Source: Amphirosellinia nigrospora
Taxonomy: Eukaryota; Ascomycota; Sordariomycetes; Xylariales; Xylariaceae
Length of the DNA: 64,000 nt
NCBI GenBank assembly: GCA_004123355.1
Contig: SCHM01000005.1
Location: 1,364,001 to 1,428,000 of the forward strand
Direction of reading: 5' to 3'
The position numbers and the translations under genes are program-made. Within the stretch, counting starts at the first letter, position 1. Each line of letters starts with the position of its first letter. The notes under the pieces are model-generated. The model searched no databases, was not told where the DNA came from, and saw nothing but the letters and a program-made list of their open reading frames with translations. Shown here one piece after another: positions 1 through 10,900 of this stretch.

Positions 1-858
1 CAAAGTTGACCGCCGCCGCCCGGTTCATGCCCGGCGTAGAGTGTGTGTCTGCGTCCAACGAGTCGCCCGGATCACGCGCACGCCTCCGTGCTCCCACCCG
101 TCGTCAGGAGGGGATGGTGAGTGACCTTCGACTGGCGCATTTGTGCCGCTGGCGGTTGACATGATGTCGGTCTAATGAGTTAGGTAGGCGTGGATGATAG
201 TGAATAGAAGGTTGTGTGTATGTGATGAGATACAACTTTGTCGTGTAAGTGAGCAATAAGGTTAGGTGGTATTCATTACCCGATATGAGAAAGCCGCCGT
301 CTCCCATCAAGCGGAGTCGACCATGTAAGGATGCGGAGTTTTGGAGTTGCATTGGGGTTCCGTCTTAGATGCACTGTCAAGTTCTATTAGGTACATTGGA
401 GAAGTTGGTCGTGTATGATCTGAGGTGGTATCACTAAGGGGCTGAACGCTTTTTGGAAGGAGAATCTTGTCATACGACTCAGCATGGAAAACGTGTCGCT
501 AATAAGGACTTCCCATGTTGACAATAACCAGACAGCACGACAGGCAGTCAAGCATCTTGACTATGAATTTCTAGAGACACCTATGGGAAACGCGGACCTT
601 AAAAGATGATCTAGGCGGGTTACCTACGGCGAGTCGCCTACAAAAACGACCCCATCACTCGTATGAACGCTATTCATCACAGGTAGATTCCTATTCTAAT
701 GTACATTGGCTGGTGATGAATATGAGTTAAACATATTTGAGTGACACAGTATGGTGTTTCCTTCGTCAAAATCCAAGGTGCCATCAACAATCGTTCTCAC
801 GCCTATACACTTCCAGGTCGCTCGCAGAGCAACCCAGCTAGCCAAACAATAGGCAGGG

Positions 859-3484
859 TTAAAATACAAACCTATCTATCCTCCGTTGGCCTGGGGAACT
901 CATCTCATTCTCCATGTGCCGGTTTTGTACCCCCAGTGACCTTAGGCGCTGAGAGAGCAGGCTCTCGGCGGCAGCCGGGTGCCGTTGATGAGGCCAGAAA
1001 ATGCGTTACCACCATATCCCACATCGCCTTTATTCAGTTTATCATACTTATCGATTTGACCATCGTAGCCATCCACGCGGACGGGTTACTGGAGGCCTGG
1101 GTTGTTGGCGACTCGTCTGAGACGATTCGAGGGATTGCGGTTGTGCAGCCCTAAAGCGCCACTCCCGTCTTCCATGGGCCTTCTCGTCTGGCTCCCGAGA
1201 CACCAAACGGTAGGGCTCCACCGGCGTGAGATCGCCGGCGAGGCCATGCGGGAAGGGTACCCCGACGGGCTAGGCGATACAAAGCCCTCTGCTATATCCA
1301 AGGCACGACCTGCGCCGCCAAAGTAAAATCCGGAGCTTCGTCTTCTAAAAGCCGCATCGGCGGCTAGACTAGCACCGGGCCCCGTTCCATTAGACGATGG
1401 CGGATGCATCATCCGAATAGCCTTGTACGGTGTGAACCTAGGCTCCGGAGCGTGATTTCATTTTGAAGCTTCTCTTTCCCGTCGGGCACACGATTGGCAA
1501 AAACGACCCTAATGTTTTTGTATAAGTAGAAGCGACCTCGTGAGGGACAACATATATGCAAATGAACAAGATATCTGAGAATGGGGCGGTCTGCCGATGA
1601 ACTACTTTTCAAGTCGGGCATATTGTCAATAATTGGACCTTTGGAGTAGCTACGTTGCCGCACAAAAGTCTTGGTGCCAGGTTCATCCCGGCGAGATCAT
1701 AGGGAACCAAGAATAACTTAACCGCTGTCCTATTCGGATTCTTGATGATGATTTGAATTTGCCCCTTCTCGGGATCCGGTAGCTTCCGCCGGAGGTGCTC
1801 GCGGCGAACCAGACGCGCGTTTCGTTCTCTGGGCTTTACGAGCGTCCCAACTGGATAAATTCGCGTCAGATTGATTTGCATCTATCACATCCGTGCCAGC
1901 CGCTCTCCTGCTCTGATGTTTCCTTTTTGATCGAACCTCGTCCCCTTGATTAGGCAAACCATTCTCTAAATCAATCTGTCCTACGTATGACTCGGCCCGT
2001 CGTCTTCCTTGGATCGACCATGTGATGAGCTTGCATAACTGTAGAATACAGCAGGAAAAGGCAAAGTCACGTGAGAGGGACAGCGAAGGCTTGATTGCAC
2101 TTGCCCAAGCCAAGGACACCGATCTGTGCTAAGAAGTCAAGAGGTTTTGATGCGTTGTCGACATTCGGCCACGCAAGATACTTTCTCGTAAGACCCAACC
2201 ATAGACGCATGCTGAAGTGGAGAGACATCGAGCTGATGGAGGGGCGGCGGGATTGAAGGAATGCTGGCGTCTGGGGGACGACCCGGGTATAGAGAAACTG
2301 ATGCCGCAACCAGAGATCGCCCGTGGCTGGTGGGCTTGGTAAGGGAAAGTCTTCTCCTGGCGAAATGAAGGGCTCTGTCTTTGCAGTGGGCTGGTCGAAA
2401 ATCCGAAGGAACCCGAGAGAGATGATAGGACGGTATGGCGGCGTTGTTGTCTTTGTTGTCGAGGAAGATTGTTGGCGAGGTTTATGGGAGAAACCAGATC
2501 AGCCTCATCATTACTCTCGGACTGAAACAGGGGCTAGTTGGTGGCTTATAGACGAAGCTCGTCGAGAGAGAGGAAGATAGAGAGGACAGCGCAGACCGCA
2601 CTTCATCAGACCGCACGGGTGGAGGCTGTCTTCCCCCAATATCCAATGATGTAAAGTGTCTCGGAGGCGAAGTGGCGATCCATGCTGGAGGATTCTCGTT
2701 TAAATCCTGTCCGGACCGGGCGAGGGCTCGACGGTCGGAGGGGCTCCCGTCTGGGGACGTCTCGTCGTGTGTGAAATCGCCACTATGTAGGGCTGACCGG
2801 GGCCGCTCGATCTGGGTCCCGGCCTGGCGCCTCCTCTCATCGTCTGACACAGTCCTCTCTTTCTCGGGAGTTATCGTCGGGGGTGGCAATAAACCTGGTG
2901 AGGCCGCGTTGCTACGCGGCGGGCTTTGGGTGGGCGAGATAGAGGGTCGTTGTTGGCTCCATGCCGACTCAAGCTGCTAACAGAACATGCTTCTTTAGTA
3001 CAATGCGACAGGCCGGAGCAACCAAGAATAGAAACGAAGAGGTATAGGTGAATTGAACGAACATAGCGGTGAGGAATCCACGTCGGACTCTCCCCTCTCT
3101 TCAGTCTTTCGATCAAGTCGGCGCGATCGGTACAAACCGCCGGGTTCAGGGTGTTGCCGTGATCTGAGTTCCAGGAGAGATGAGGTAGGGGAGGGGAGGG
3201 GGCGGAGGGCTGTCGGGGACCGGACCTTCGCACAGCTCGGTCCTTATGCTCTCTTCAGATAGCTTTCTCGACAGAGATTGTAGGCGACGACGCCGGGTAT
3301 GTTCTAGCTGTTCGGGCGGAGGCATTGTGGACAAGCTATTCCCGGTGCCGTTGCCGTCACGGTCGTCGTCGTCGTTGTCCTCGTTTGTGTTCGCCTTCTC
3401 AGCTCGATCATGGGCTCGATCATGACCATCAGCGGACTCCCTCCGCGTCAGATCTCTGTGCAGGTCCTGTTGAAAGATGGGCAT
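859..3484 (-). CDS. Atos-like protein (DUF4210 plus Chromosome_seg domains)
   Basis: The protein belongs to the Atos/FAM214 family, whose fungal members carry a DUF4210 domain followed by a domain named for chromosome segregation in meiosis; the molecular role is poorly known. The DUF4210 core is visible near 2100-2230 (motifs SMVGSYEE, ILRGRMSTT, KPLDFLAQIGVLG). The second domain lies near 1450-1780 (GQIQIIIKNPNRTAVKLFLV, then LVHLHICCPSRGRFYLYK, then VVFANRVPDGKEKL). The N-terminal half is low-complexity, rich in Ser, Pro and Arg. One intron at 2974..3062 (GTTCGT..CAG) joins the PHRY exon to the LESAWS exon. I chose the MPIF start at 3484; an in-frame ATG at 3511 is possible. Several one-base frame breaks occur (for example near 3170, 2500, 2180 and 965), so the model is composite. 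The last segment ends RIDRFVF before the stop at 859. Family assignment is confident; exact boundaries are less so. Confidence 0.85.
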
Positions 3485-4363
3485 ACTGCATGGGTACTTC
3501 ACGAATGTCACGGTAACGCTAAGATCCTACCTATCGGCTGGTTATAGATACGGTCAATGGACTGAACACGGGGTTGGGATGTGTCTCTTTCCCTGTTGGC
3601 GCGACGACCGGTGATAGGATCACCAGTAGTAGCCCAACTATGCAGGGACAGCGAGACGTTCTGGGCTTGCTACAGCATCCAGCAGACTTGGTCGCCCTCG
3701 GCCTTCTACGGCTCCCTCAACGACACCGAGATGGTTCGGTCGGGGCGGCCAGGTTAGAGACAGAGAGGCCGAGAGGCAGGGACGCCGAGAGATAAAGGAC
3801 TAAAGACTAAAGACAAAAAGACTGGCGGCTAGAGAAGGTCAACAGGCTGCTGTTGAATGTAATACGGCTGTCGATTTCGACGTGGAACAGTACTCAGTCA
3901 GGTTTACGGCTGTGGCGGCTCAGATGTCTCAAAGGGGTCCTTGAGTCAGTCAGTCGAAAGACAGGAAAGTCGCATCATGCAATGGACAGGGTTCTATCGA
4001 GTGTTTTAACGTGCAGTGCCGGAAACCGGAAACCGGAAAGTGGAAAGTGGAAAGTGGTCATTGGGCCTGGAGATAACCGTTACACCTTGTGGGGCCCGCG
4101 CGCTGTCAGCAGCTAATTTAGCGCATGTACGGTGCCAGATAGGTAACCTATACCTACAGTAGTACGCTATCATTTTTACTAGAGGCGGACAAGCGGTATC
4201 ACTGATCGCTGATTGTAGATAGAGCAGGTACTTAGCTAGCGGCCCATACTTTTTTTCACCACCATTGGGATCTCATGCCCATGCCATGCCATGCCGTGTC
4301 ACATGTGTACTCTCCTCCACTAAGGCTGCTCCACGATATTCCACGCAAAAGAACCAGAATAAC
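3485..4363. promoter_or_regulatory. Divergent intergenic region, Atos-like / fyv7
   Basis: This stretch separates two genes transcribed away from each other and so should hold both promoters. I see no supported gene in it. It contains short direct repeats: a run of GGAAACC / GGAAAGT units at about 4018-4057 and GAGAGGC / ACTAAAGAC-type repeats at about 3755-3815. No specific factor site can be named. Confidence 0.5.
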
Positions 4364-5199
4364 ATGGCACAAAGCAAAAAGAGGCCGATCGACGGCGATG
4401 ATGCAACGGGCCAGCCACCAAGAAGCATCGCAAGGGTTTCGAGTAGGGCCAGAAAACCTACCTGACGGTGCCTGGAGGCGAAAAGGTAAAGTCAAGCCCG
4501 CCATCTCCATGCTATGCCGCGCACGGCCTGGCTGATATCCGTGACCAACAGTCGACAGGATAAAGAAAGACCTCATTCACAAGGCGAAAGTGAAGAAGGC
4601 GTATAAGAAAATTAAGACCACCGAGCTCGCTACCTCTTCCTCGGCTTCGAAACCCGCCCACACAGATATCCATGCTGGCTCTGTTACCATCGTAAGGACG
4701 GACACAGGAGAGGATGGAGACGGCAGCCCTGACCGTAAAGAGAGTAGCGACGCGAGTTGCGAAAGAGAAGATGAAGAAAGGGAAGACGAACTAGAACCGC
4801 CCTCTCCACAGATCCACCCCCAGCGTCAGGCGATGCTCGATGATGATGACGATGACAACAACGACTCAGGAAACGCCACCGTAACGCGAATAAGGAGAGC
4901 AATGAGGAGCCTTTCGAACCTAAGCAAAGACAGAGCCAGAGAGAACGGCCGAGTAGGCAGAAGCGGAAACCCGGGTACTTCGACAAGGCTCTCACGGTAG
5001 CCGAGCGCAAGAAGGCCGAGGCGCGCGAGCGCGCAGCCGAGCACGCACGCAGGGAGGCCGAACGCCAGCACAAAACGGAGGAGCGGAACGCTTCCGTCAC
5101 GCCATGGCCAAGGCACGGAAGCCAGGTCGGGACGGCCAGCGTCGCCTGGGTCGCGAGAGCGGGCTTCTGCTAGAGAAAGTGAAGAAGATGGTGGGTTGA
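4364..5199 (+). CDS. FYV7: rRNA-processing protein Fyv7 family
   Basis: This family takes part in processing of the 18S rRNA precursor in the nucleolus (small-subunit biogenesis). The sequence shows the fungal layout: a short basic N-terminus, the conserved FRVGPENLPDGAWRRK block (about 4438-4485), one short intron (GTAAAG.. to ..CAACAG, about 4486-4553), then KKDLIHKAKVKKAYKKIK. An acidic low-complexity middle (IHPQRQAMLDDDDDD) follows, then a long charged helix with KPGYFDKAL and EARERAAEHARREAERQ, and the C-terminal block AMAKARKPGRDGQRRLGRES ending KVKKMVG. Start: ATG at 4364 (MAQSKKRP). At least four one-base losses break the frame (near 4412, 4443, 4915 and 5085), so no single open frame spans the gene. 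The family call rests on several separate conserved blocks. Confidence 0.85.
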
Positions 5200-5906
5200 A
5201 GATGAAGTGTTTAGGACCAATGGCCCAGGTAAGATAGAGTGATCGTATCTAGCCTGCAAAACTATGGCTGAGATGATAAGGCTCAAGGATATATTTAACG
5301 ATACCCAAATATTAATGCCGTCCTTATCCCGCTTCTTATACAAGGGAGAGAGGAGAGCAATCAAATGATCTCGTAGCTACAAGTATACCGTGACGATGCG
5401 AGAAGAAATCTTGTCTCCTCTGTTGATTTATTTAACACGGGCTCACTCACGAGGTCAACTCGATGCCCCGGTTACAGCATAGGACACTCTTGAACAGAGG
5501 TGAGGTAGAGTGTAGGTCAACCAGACCCTAAACCGAAATTCCTATTCAGGTGGGAAAGAACAACCCCTGAGGTTTGTGATGGCTTACAACAATGTTACAT
5601 TCGAGTACGCATATGTAGTAATATAATAATCTTAGATGCTATATATCTATAATACATATCCTATCTCACGAACGCCGATTAGGAGGGCAAGGGCAGAGTA
5701 TTGACAAATAAGCTGTAATAATAGTAGTATGATTTCTTCATTACTTGGGTATCGCATTCCACGCTCGCAAACGTAGTCAGGGGTAAGGGGCCGATATATC
5801 GTTATATCCCTCCCTGTCAGACGTACAAAATAGAGAGAAGCAGGATGAAAAGGCTTCGTAAGGAGCGTAAGTGTGCGTGTGTGTATCGTATAATTATCGG
5901 CTTCCA
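5200..5906. other. Convergent 3' intergenic region, no gene seen
   Basis: The stretch lies between the 3' ends of fyv7 (+) and the kelch gene (-). It is moderately A+T-rich around 5590-5720 and probably holds the 3' UTRs and poly(A) sites of both genes. I see no coding potential matching a known family. Confidence 0.4.
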
Positions 5907-7938
5907 TCATTGCGAGTATTTGCGGTCCGGCAGCTCGGTCCTGGTGCTTTCGAGGGGCGCGGGCAGTTCGTGCGCCCACTGCATGTTCGGGTCCATCAGC
6001 TCGCCGACTCTCAGTTCCGTCCCGGTAGCTCTCCTCCGTGTATCGGCACGACGCCGTCCTGATGTCCCGAGAGCTCGCTCAGCCAGGTGTTGTGTGGTTT
6101 GTAAGTCTCGGCGTAGTGAGGGTGCGGGTAGGGCTGTGGCGATACCGACGGCGAATGAATATTTCCACCCAGAGCATGGAGTCGGGAGAGTACGTGGACC
6201 GGGGTCCTCGATGGTCCTTGGGCCAGGGCTCCGGTTTGTACTCGGCAATCTCTTCCTGATCGCTGTCGGCGCCGGCGGTGGCGGCGGCCAGTTGGCGACC
6301 CGAGTCAGGGGTATCGACGCGTGTACGTCTGCTGCGTCTCACCAACATGAAGGACATCATGCCGATGGCTGCCACCCCCAGCACGCCGCCCACAGCACCG
6401 CCGACGATGACGCTGGTGGAATGCGAGTTGGCTACCGTGCCTTGTGTAGGAGCCGGTGTCGGCGTGACATCCTTCTTCATAAAGATGCCCTCTACCTCAA
6501 CGCTATCCCAGTGTATGTTGTCCAGATTACCGGCGTCGTACCATTCCTTCACTACCGTCGGGCTATCGTAAGCCGTTGCGTTGGGGTTGTATGAATCCGT
6601 CCACTTCAACTCCGTCATGTCGAGGATGCCGATCCCGTACGGCCAAGGGTCTGCCGTGGTTGGTGCCGTAAAAGTCCTGTTCTCGCCATCCACGCCACCC
6701 ATACTCAGCATCTGTCGCTTGCCCTGGCCGACAACCGCGCACTGATGGTCAGACCGTGGGGGGGCATCTGTCGGGCCCTTGAAGAAAACAAAGCCCGGGA
6801 GAGAAAGCACGTATACTTCGGGTGATGTGTCGCGGAGCTGATCCGATACACCGCCGTACAGAAATCTATGAATCTATGTCAGCCCATCTAACTGTCCATC
6901 CATCGTTGTTCCGAACCTACATTTCATAAGTGCCGTTGGGACCGGGCACGCCAACGCTGCAATGTGATTCGATTGTCGGCGGCTTGGTGCCTGATGTTGT
7001 TTGAGAATGCCATTGCTTCGTTACTGGGTCGACCATTGTAATGCGATTCCAACTCATCTCCACGATAGTCTCGTTCGTCGCGTCTACGGGGGTCTCCGCA
7101 CCGCCGAGGAATAAGAGCAGACCGTTCGGACCGAAAGGTACATACTCGGCCCTCGCGTTCAAGCTAGTCCCATAACCACCGTACGACGACGTCGTCGTGT
7201 TGTCCCATTCGCCCGTCTGGAAATTGTACGAGACCAGGCCTGGCGTGGCATATCCTGGGATTTCCTTGGTGACCGAACCGTCTGACGACTTGGTTACGGC
7301 ACCCCCAAACGCGAAACCCGCGTCCTTGGTTTGCGTAAAAGCCGAGCCAAAGGTGCCTTTCAGTTTCGAGAAGGTCACGTAGTCTCGTTGCGTCACTTGG
7401 GCCCATGAGCCGCCGCCGGAGCCGTCGGCCTGGAAGCGCCAGAGGCCCTGGCTTGGCGATGAGCCGCTCGTCGTGAACCCGCCCCATGTGTATAGACTCT
7501 TTGTCGAAAGATCCGTCCAATGTACCTGTTTACTAAGTAGTGGTGCGGTCTTTGGTATCGATCGAAGCGGGACTGTCTCAGTCGTCCACGCTTCTGTCAA
7601 ATCAATAGACCATGTGGTATCGACTACAACACGCGTCAGCAGTGCTCACGAGTGGTCATGCTGCCACGTCCAAGAAAAAGGAAAGGGGGCCTACCATCGA
7701 AAGACGGACTGTCGGCAGGCGCACTGCCGTCGACTCGTTCGGTGATCTGGCCGCCGTCGGCGTAGAGATAGTCGCCAAGAACGGCGACGGTGTGGCACCC
7801 GCGGCGGATGAAGTCGTGGGCGCTGGGAATGCCGCTACCATTGAGGCCGTCGCGACTCCTGATCTCCCTCGCAATTCCCAGCCGCCCCAGCGCTCCCCAT
7901 ACCGCGAGAAGCACGAAGGGGGAGCATCTGCCCTTCAT
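5907..7938 (-). CDS. Kelch-repeat surface protein with signal peptide and one TM helix
   Basis: A secreted or plasma-membrane-anchored fungal kelch protein. The N-terminus (MKGRCSPFVLLAVWGALG) resembles a signal peptide; an in-frame ATG upstream at 7983 would add 15 residues. The ectodomain shows beta-propeller elements: HTVAVLGDYLYADGG, SLYTWGGF, LLLFLGGAE, FLYGGVSD and MLSMGGVDGENR. A juxtamembrane Thr/Pro stretch precedes one hydrophobic helix (SVIVGGAVGGVLGVAAIGMM) and a basic stop-transfer RRSRR, leaving a cytosolic tail of roughly 100 residues. Introns: 7624..7694 and 6866..6920. Two frame breaks in the tail (near 6160 and 6015) are each repaired by one extra base, giving a tail that ends RTELPDRKYSQ. 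The ligand is unknown. Fungal relatives are annotated as kelch or galactose-oxidase-like cell-wall-anchored proteins. Confidence 0.8.
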
Positions 7939-10900
7939 TGGCGGAAGAACTTGAGGAATGGGCGAAACGCACGCTTTCACCACCGTCGATGTTCAAACAT
8001 TATGTGTGGAAGGGAGGAAAGTAGCAAGCCGGGGACGGGTAGCCAATATACCGCCGGAATGGCTTAGTCAACGGCACTCGTAGGGCAAGAGAGGAGTTCC
8101 CGAGAAATTGGAATGAGGTCTGTGGACTTGAGGTGGACTTGAGGTGGGCTCGACGGGCGACGCTACTGCACATAAGATCTTGGGTGACAGGTACAGCAAG
8201 TTTAGAACGACGTTCACTCAGCCCAGGAATAACAAGACGGCGAGGAGAGGCCCCGGCCCTGGACGAGCCAAGCCAACCCCGTTCGGTTCAGACTGCTGGT
8301 TGGTCCTCCAGCCAGACCCAGGGTTGCTTTGAAAAGTTCTACACTACACTACACTATCCAAGTCAGTCGAGAGTCCTACACTACTACGCTTCCAGCCCCG
8401 ATGTCAGCATAGCCATCCTGCCTGTCGCTTCCTTGTCTCGTGTGGACTACCAGTCTATCCACCACCGCATATGCCAAACCTTCATAAGCCACCTCTATTC
8501 CCTTTTAACTGTATAGAAAGATACAATGGTGAGCCTTCCCAGCCAACCGGCATGGAAGTTAGTTAGTTATTTAATTAGTTAGTTAGATAGTTCGGTAGTT
8601 AAGTAGTTAAGTAGTTAAGTAGTTAGTCGAGTTGAACTAATCAGTCAGTCAGATGCTTCAGGCGAGAGAGGCTGCCAGGAACCGGCAGGGGGGAGGCCCG
8701 TCAAATGACTTGACAATGCCGCCCACGCCGGCTCCATCATGTTCGAATCCTTCGACAGAATGCCCAGGGCCTGTTGGCACTACGAACACTAGCAGACCAG
8801 GCACAGACGGCTTGGCAATCATCATCCCACCCATCCAGACTCATACACTACGCTATGGGAGCCGACCGCTCAGTGCGTATAATTGATTGGTTTGGCTCCC
8901 AGACACGGTACAACAAATTCGAGCGTACGGGCAACGGCAGCAGGACTCTGTTCTCCGTCTGTGTCTTCTACTGTCAGAGCTCCTGCATTCTTGTTTCTGT
9001 TTCTGCTTCTGTGCCTGTGCCTGTGCCTGTGCCTGTACCTGTGCCTGGCCATCATCGCGGATCTCTCACGGCTTACTCCATAAGGCTTGACCGGATTTGT
9101 CACGCGTAACTCGCATTTGCCGGATAAGCGCGCTGATCCTCATTCATCGCCAATGCCAGTGTTTCAAGAGTCGCGGCATACAAGTAATGTACACTAGAAT
9201 TCATCGTTCCTCGGCCCGTCATCATAGTGTATTATTGCGAGCCCTTCCGGCAAAGGAAGCCCTGCGAGAATACAGGAAAGAGTACGACACCATACTCCAA
9301 GTCCGACCGCATACCGTTGCTTTGAAGGATCCTCGCCGGCGCGGAGCGATGGCCAGTAAATCCGGAGGCATACAGCAAAGCACATCAAGTTAACCAGTTG
9401 TACCACCATGCACGACTGCTACATATTATGCGACGGACCACCGGTGGGAATTTACCTGCATGTGATACGTTGCAACACCAATGCCCAATCGTTGGCCTGC
9501 GATATTTAAGTGCCATGCAGAAACTGTGTGTGCCACAAGTGCGGTTGTTACTGCAATAGCATCCTTCCTGATGCAACCATGGAACACTCTTGTGCAAGTA
9601 ATACTCCAGCGCACACAATGTAACGACACGGCCGACGGACTCAAGGCCGGCCGGTACCGTGGCGATAAACTGATGTCATAGATATACAGATAGACGAAGG
9701 AGGAATCGGTCTAGAGTAATTGATTTGTTGTCGTGGTATTCGCGATCTCAGTAGTGTAGATATATGCGTTCCTGATTTAGCTCAAACACGTACAAGGGGG
9801 GAGGGGTAACCGGAAATACACAGGCCACAATGATAAGCGCTGAGTCTCAAAACAAGTTCCCATCTCAGCCCCCAACAGAAAGTATCCAGATGCATTGCTG
9901 CATCAGTCGTTCATTTGTCTAGTCTGAGGTTAGTTAGACTAGATAGAGCGGCCACAGGCATCGCAGCCTCACCAGCTGAGCTTTCGCCTTACCACTCCAA
10001 AGTCTTACATTTGTCATTCTGCCTACTTATAGCACCGCCGTCAAGGGCTGACGCCATGTCCACGACAACCGTCCACCGATGATTAAGATCGTCTCTCATC
10101 TACAATGCATACGCTACATAATCCCGGATTTGCATGATCGGTCGGTGGCTGTCGACCAGGTATTGTTAGTCGAAGGTCAATATTGGAGCCCCTGACAGAC
10201 CATGTATCATATAGTCCTACGCTAGACTGAAACCTCGTTTCCGTGCCTTAGTATACTAGCCCTATGTCGTTCATATCCACCCCATTATTATTTTACTATT
10301 GTCAAAACAGTTTAGGATATGCCCATAGTGTAAACTAATTTGATGCTTTTGGAACTTCATCTTATTCGCAGTGGAGAAGTGGGCACTCGACGAGGGCTGG
10401 CTGGACGAAGAGTCGTCTTACTACAGGTCAGGATACGTCAAACTCTCCCATTCCCTTCAGCCCTACACTACGTGCCACAAGGAACAGCCAGATGATCGAA
10501 ATAGGCTTGTACGGATCCTGTACGGACATTTTTTTGGTCGTTTAAATAATCGCCGGGGCCTATCTCAAAGTAGAATGGTTGTCTTCGGGAGTCGGCAATT
10601 GTTACAAGGCGTCTCTATGTCGATCGCTCGGTAGAAGGTTGTCCTAACCAAAAGTTCCAATGTTCTCGAAACTTTCTAGATGAATTTATGGCTTATTACT
10701 GAGGATTATGGGTTATTTCTTACGTTAACCTGTCTACATACTTACTTTATACCTACCGAGGCGTGACCGGAATCCAGAAAATCGGTTCTTGTTGACACAC
10801 ATAACATTCACGGTGTACCAGTCGAGATAGTTCCCAATATAAAGGCCGATGGTGTATAAGTTATATGACGCATAAAGCTAGTATGTTAAGATTATAAGTG

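Noticed and set aside
741-1154. 137-codon plus-strand open frame with a hydrophobic stretch
   Set aside because: Antisense to the C-terminal part of the Atos-like gene, whose minus-strand reading shows conserved family sequence.
8735-8775. GTTCGAATCC resembling a tRNA T-loop
   Set aside because: No flanking stem pairing, no acceptor or anticodon arm around it.
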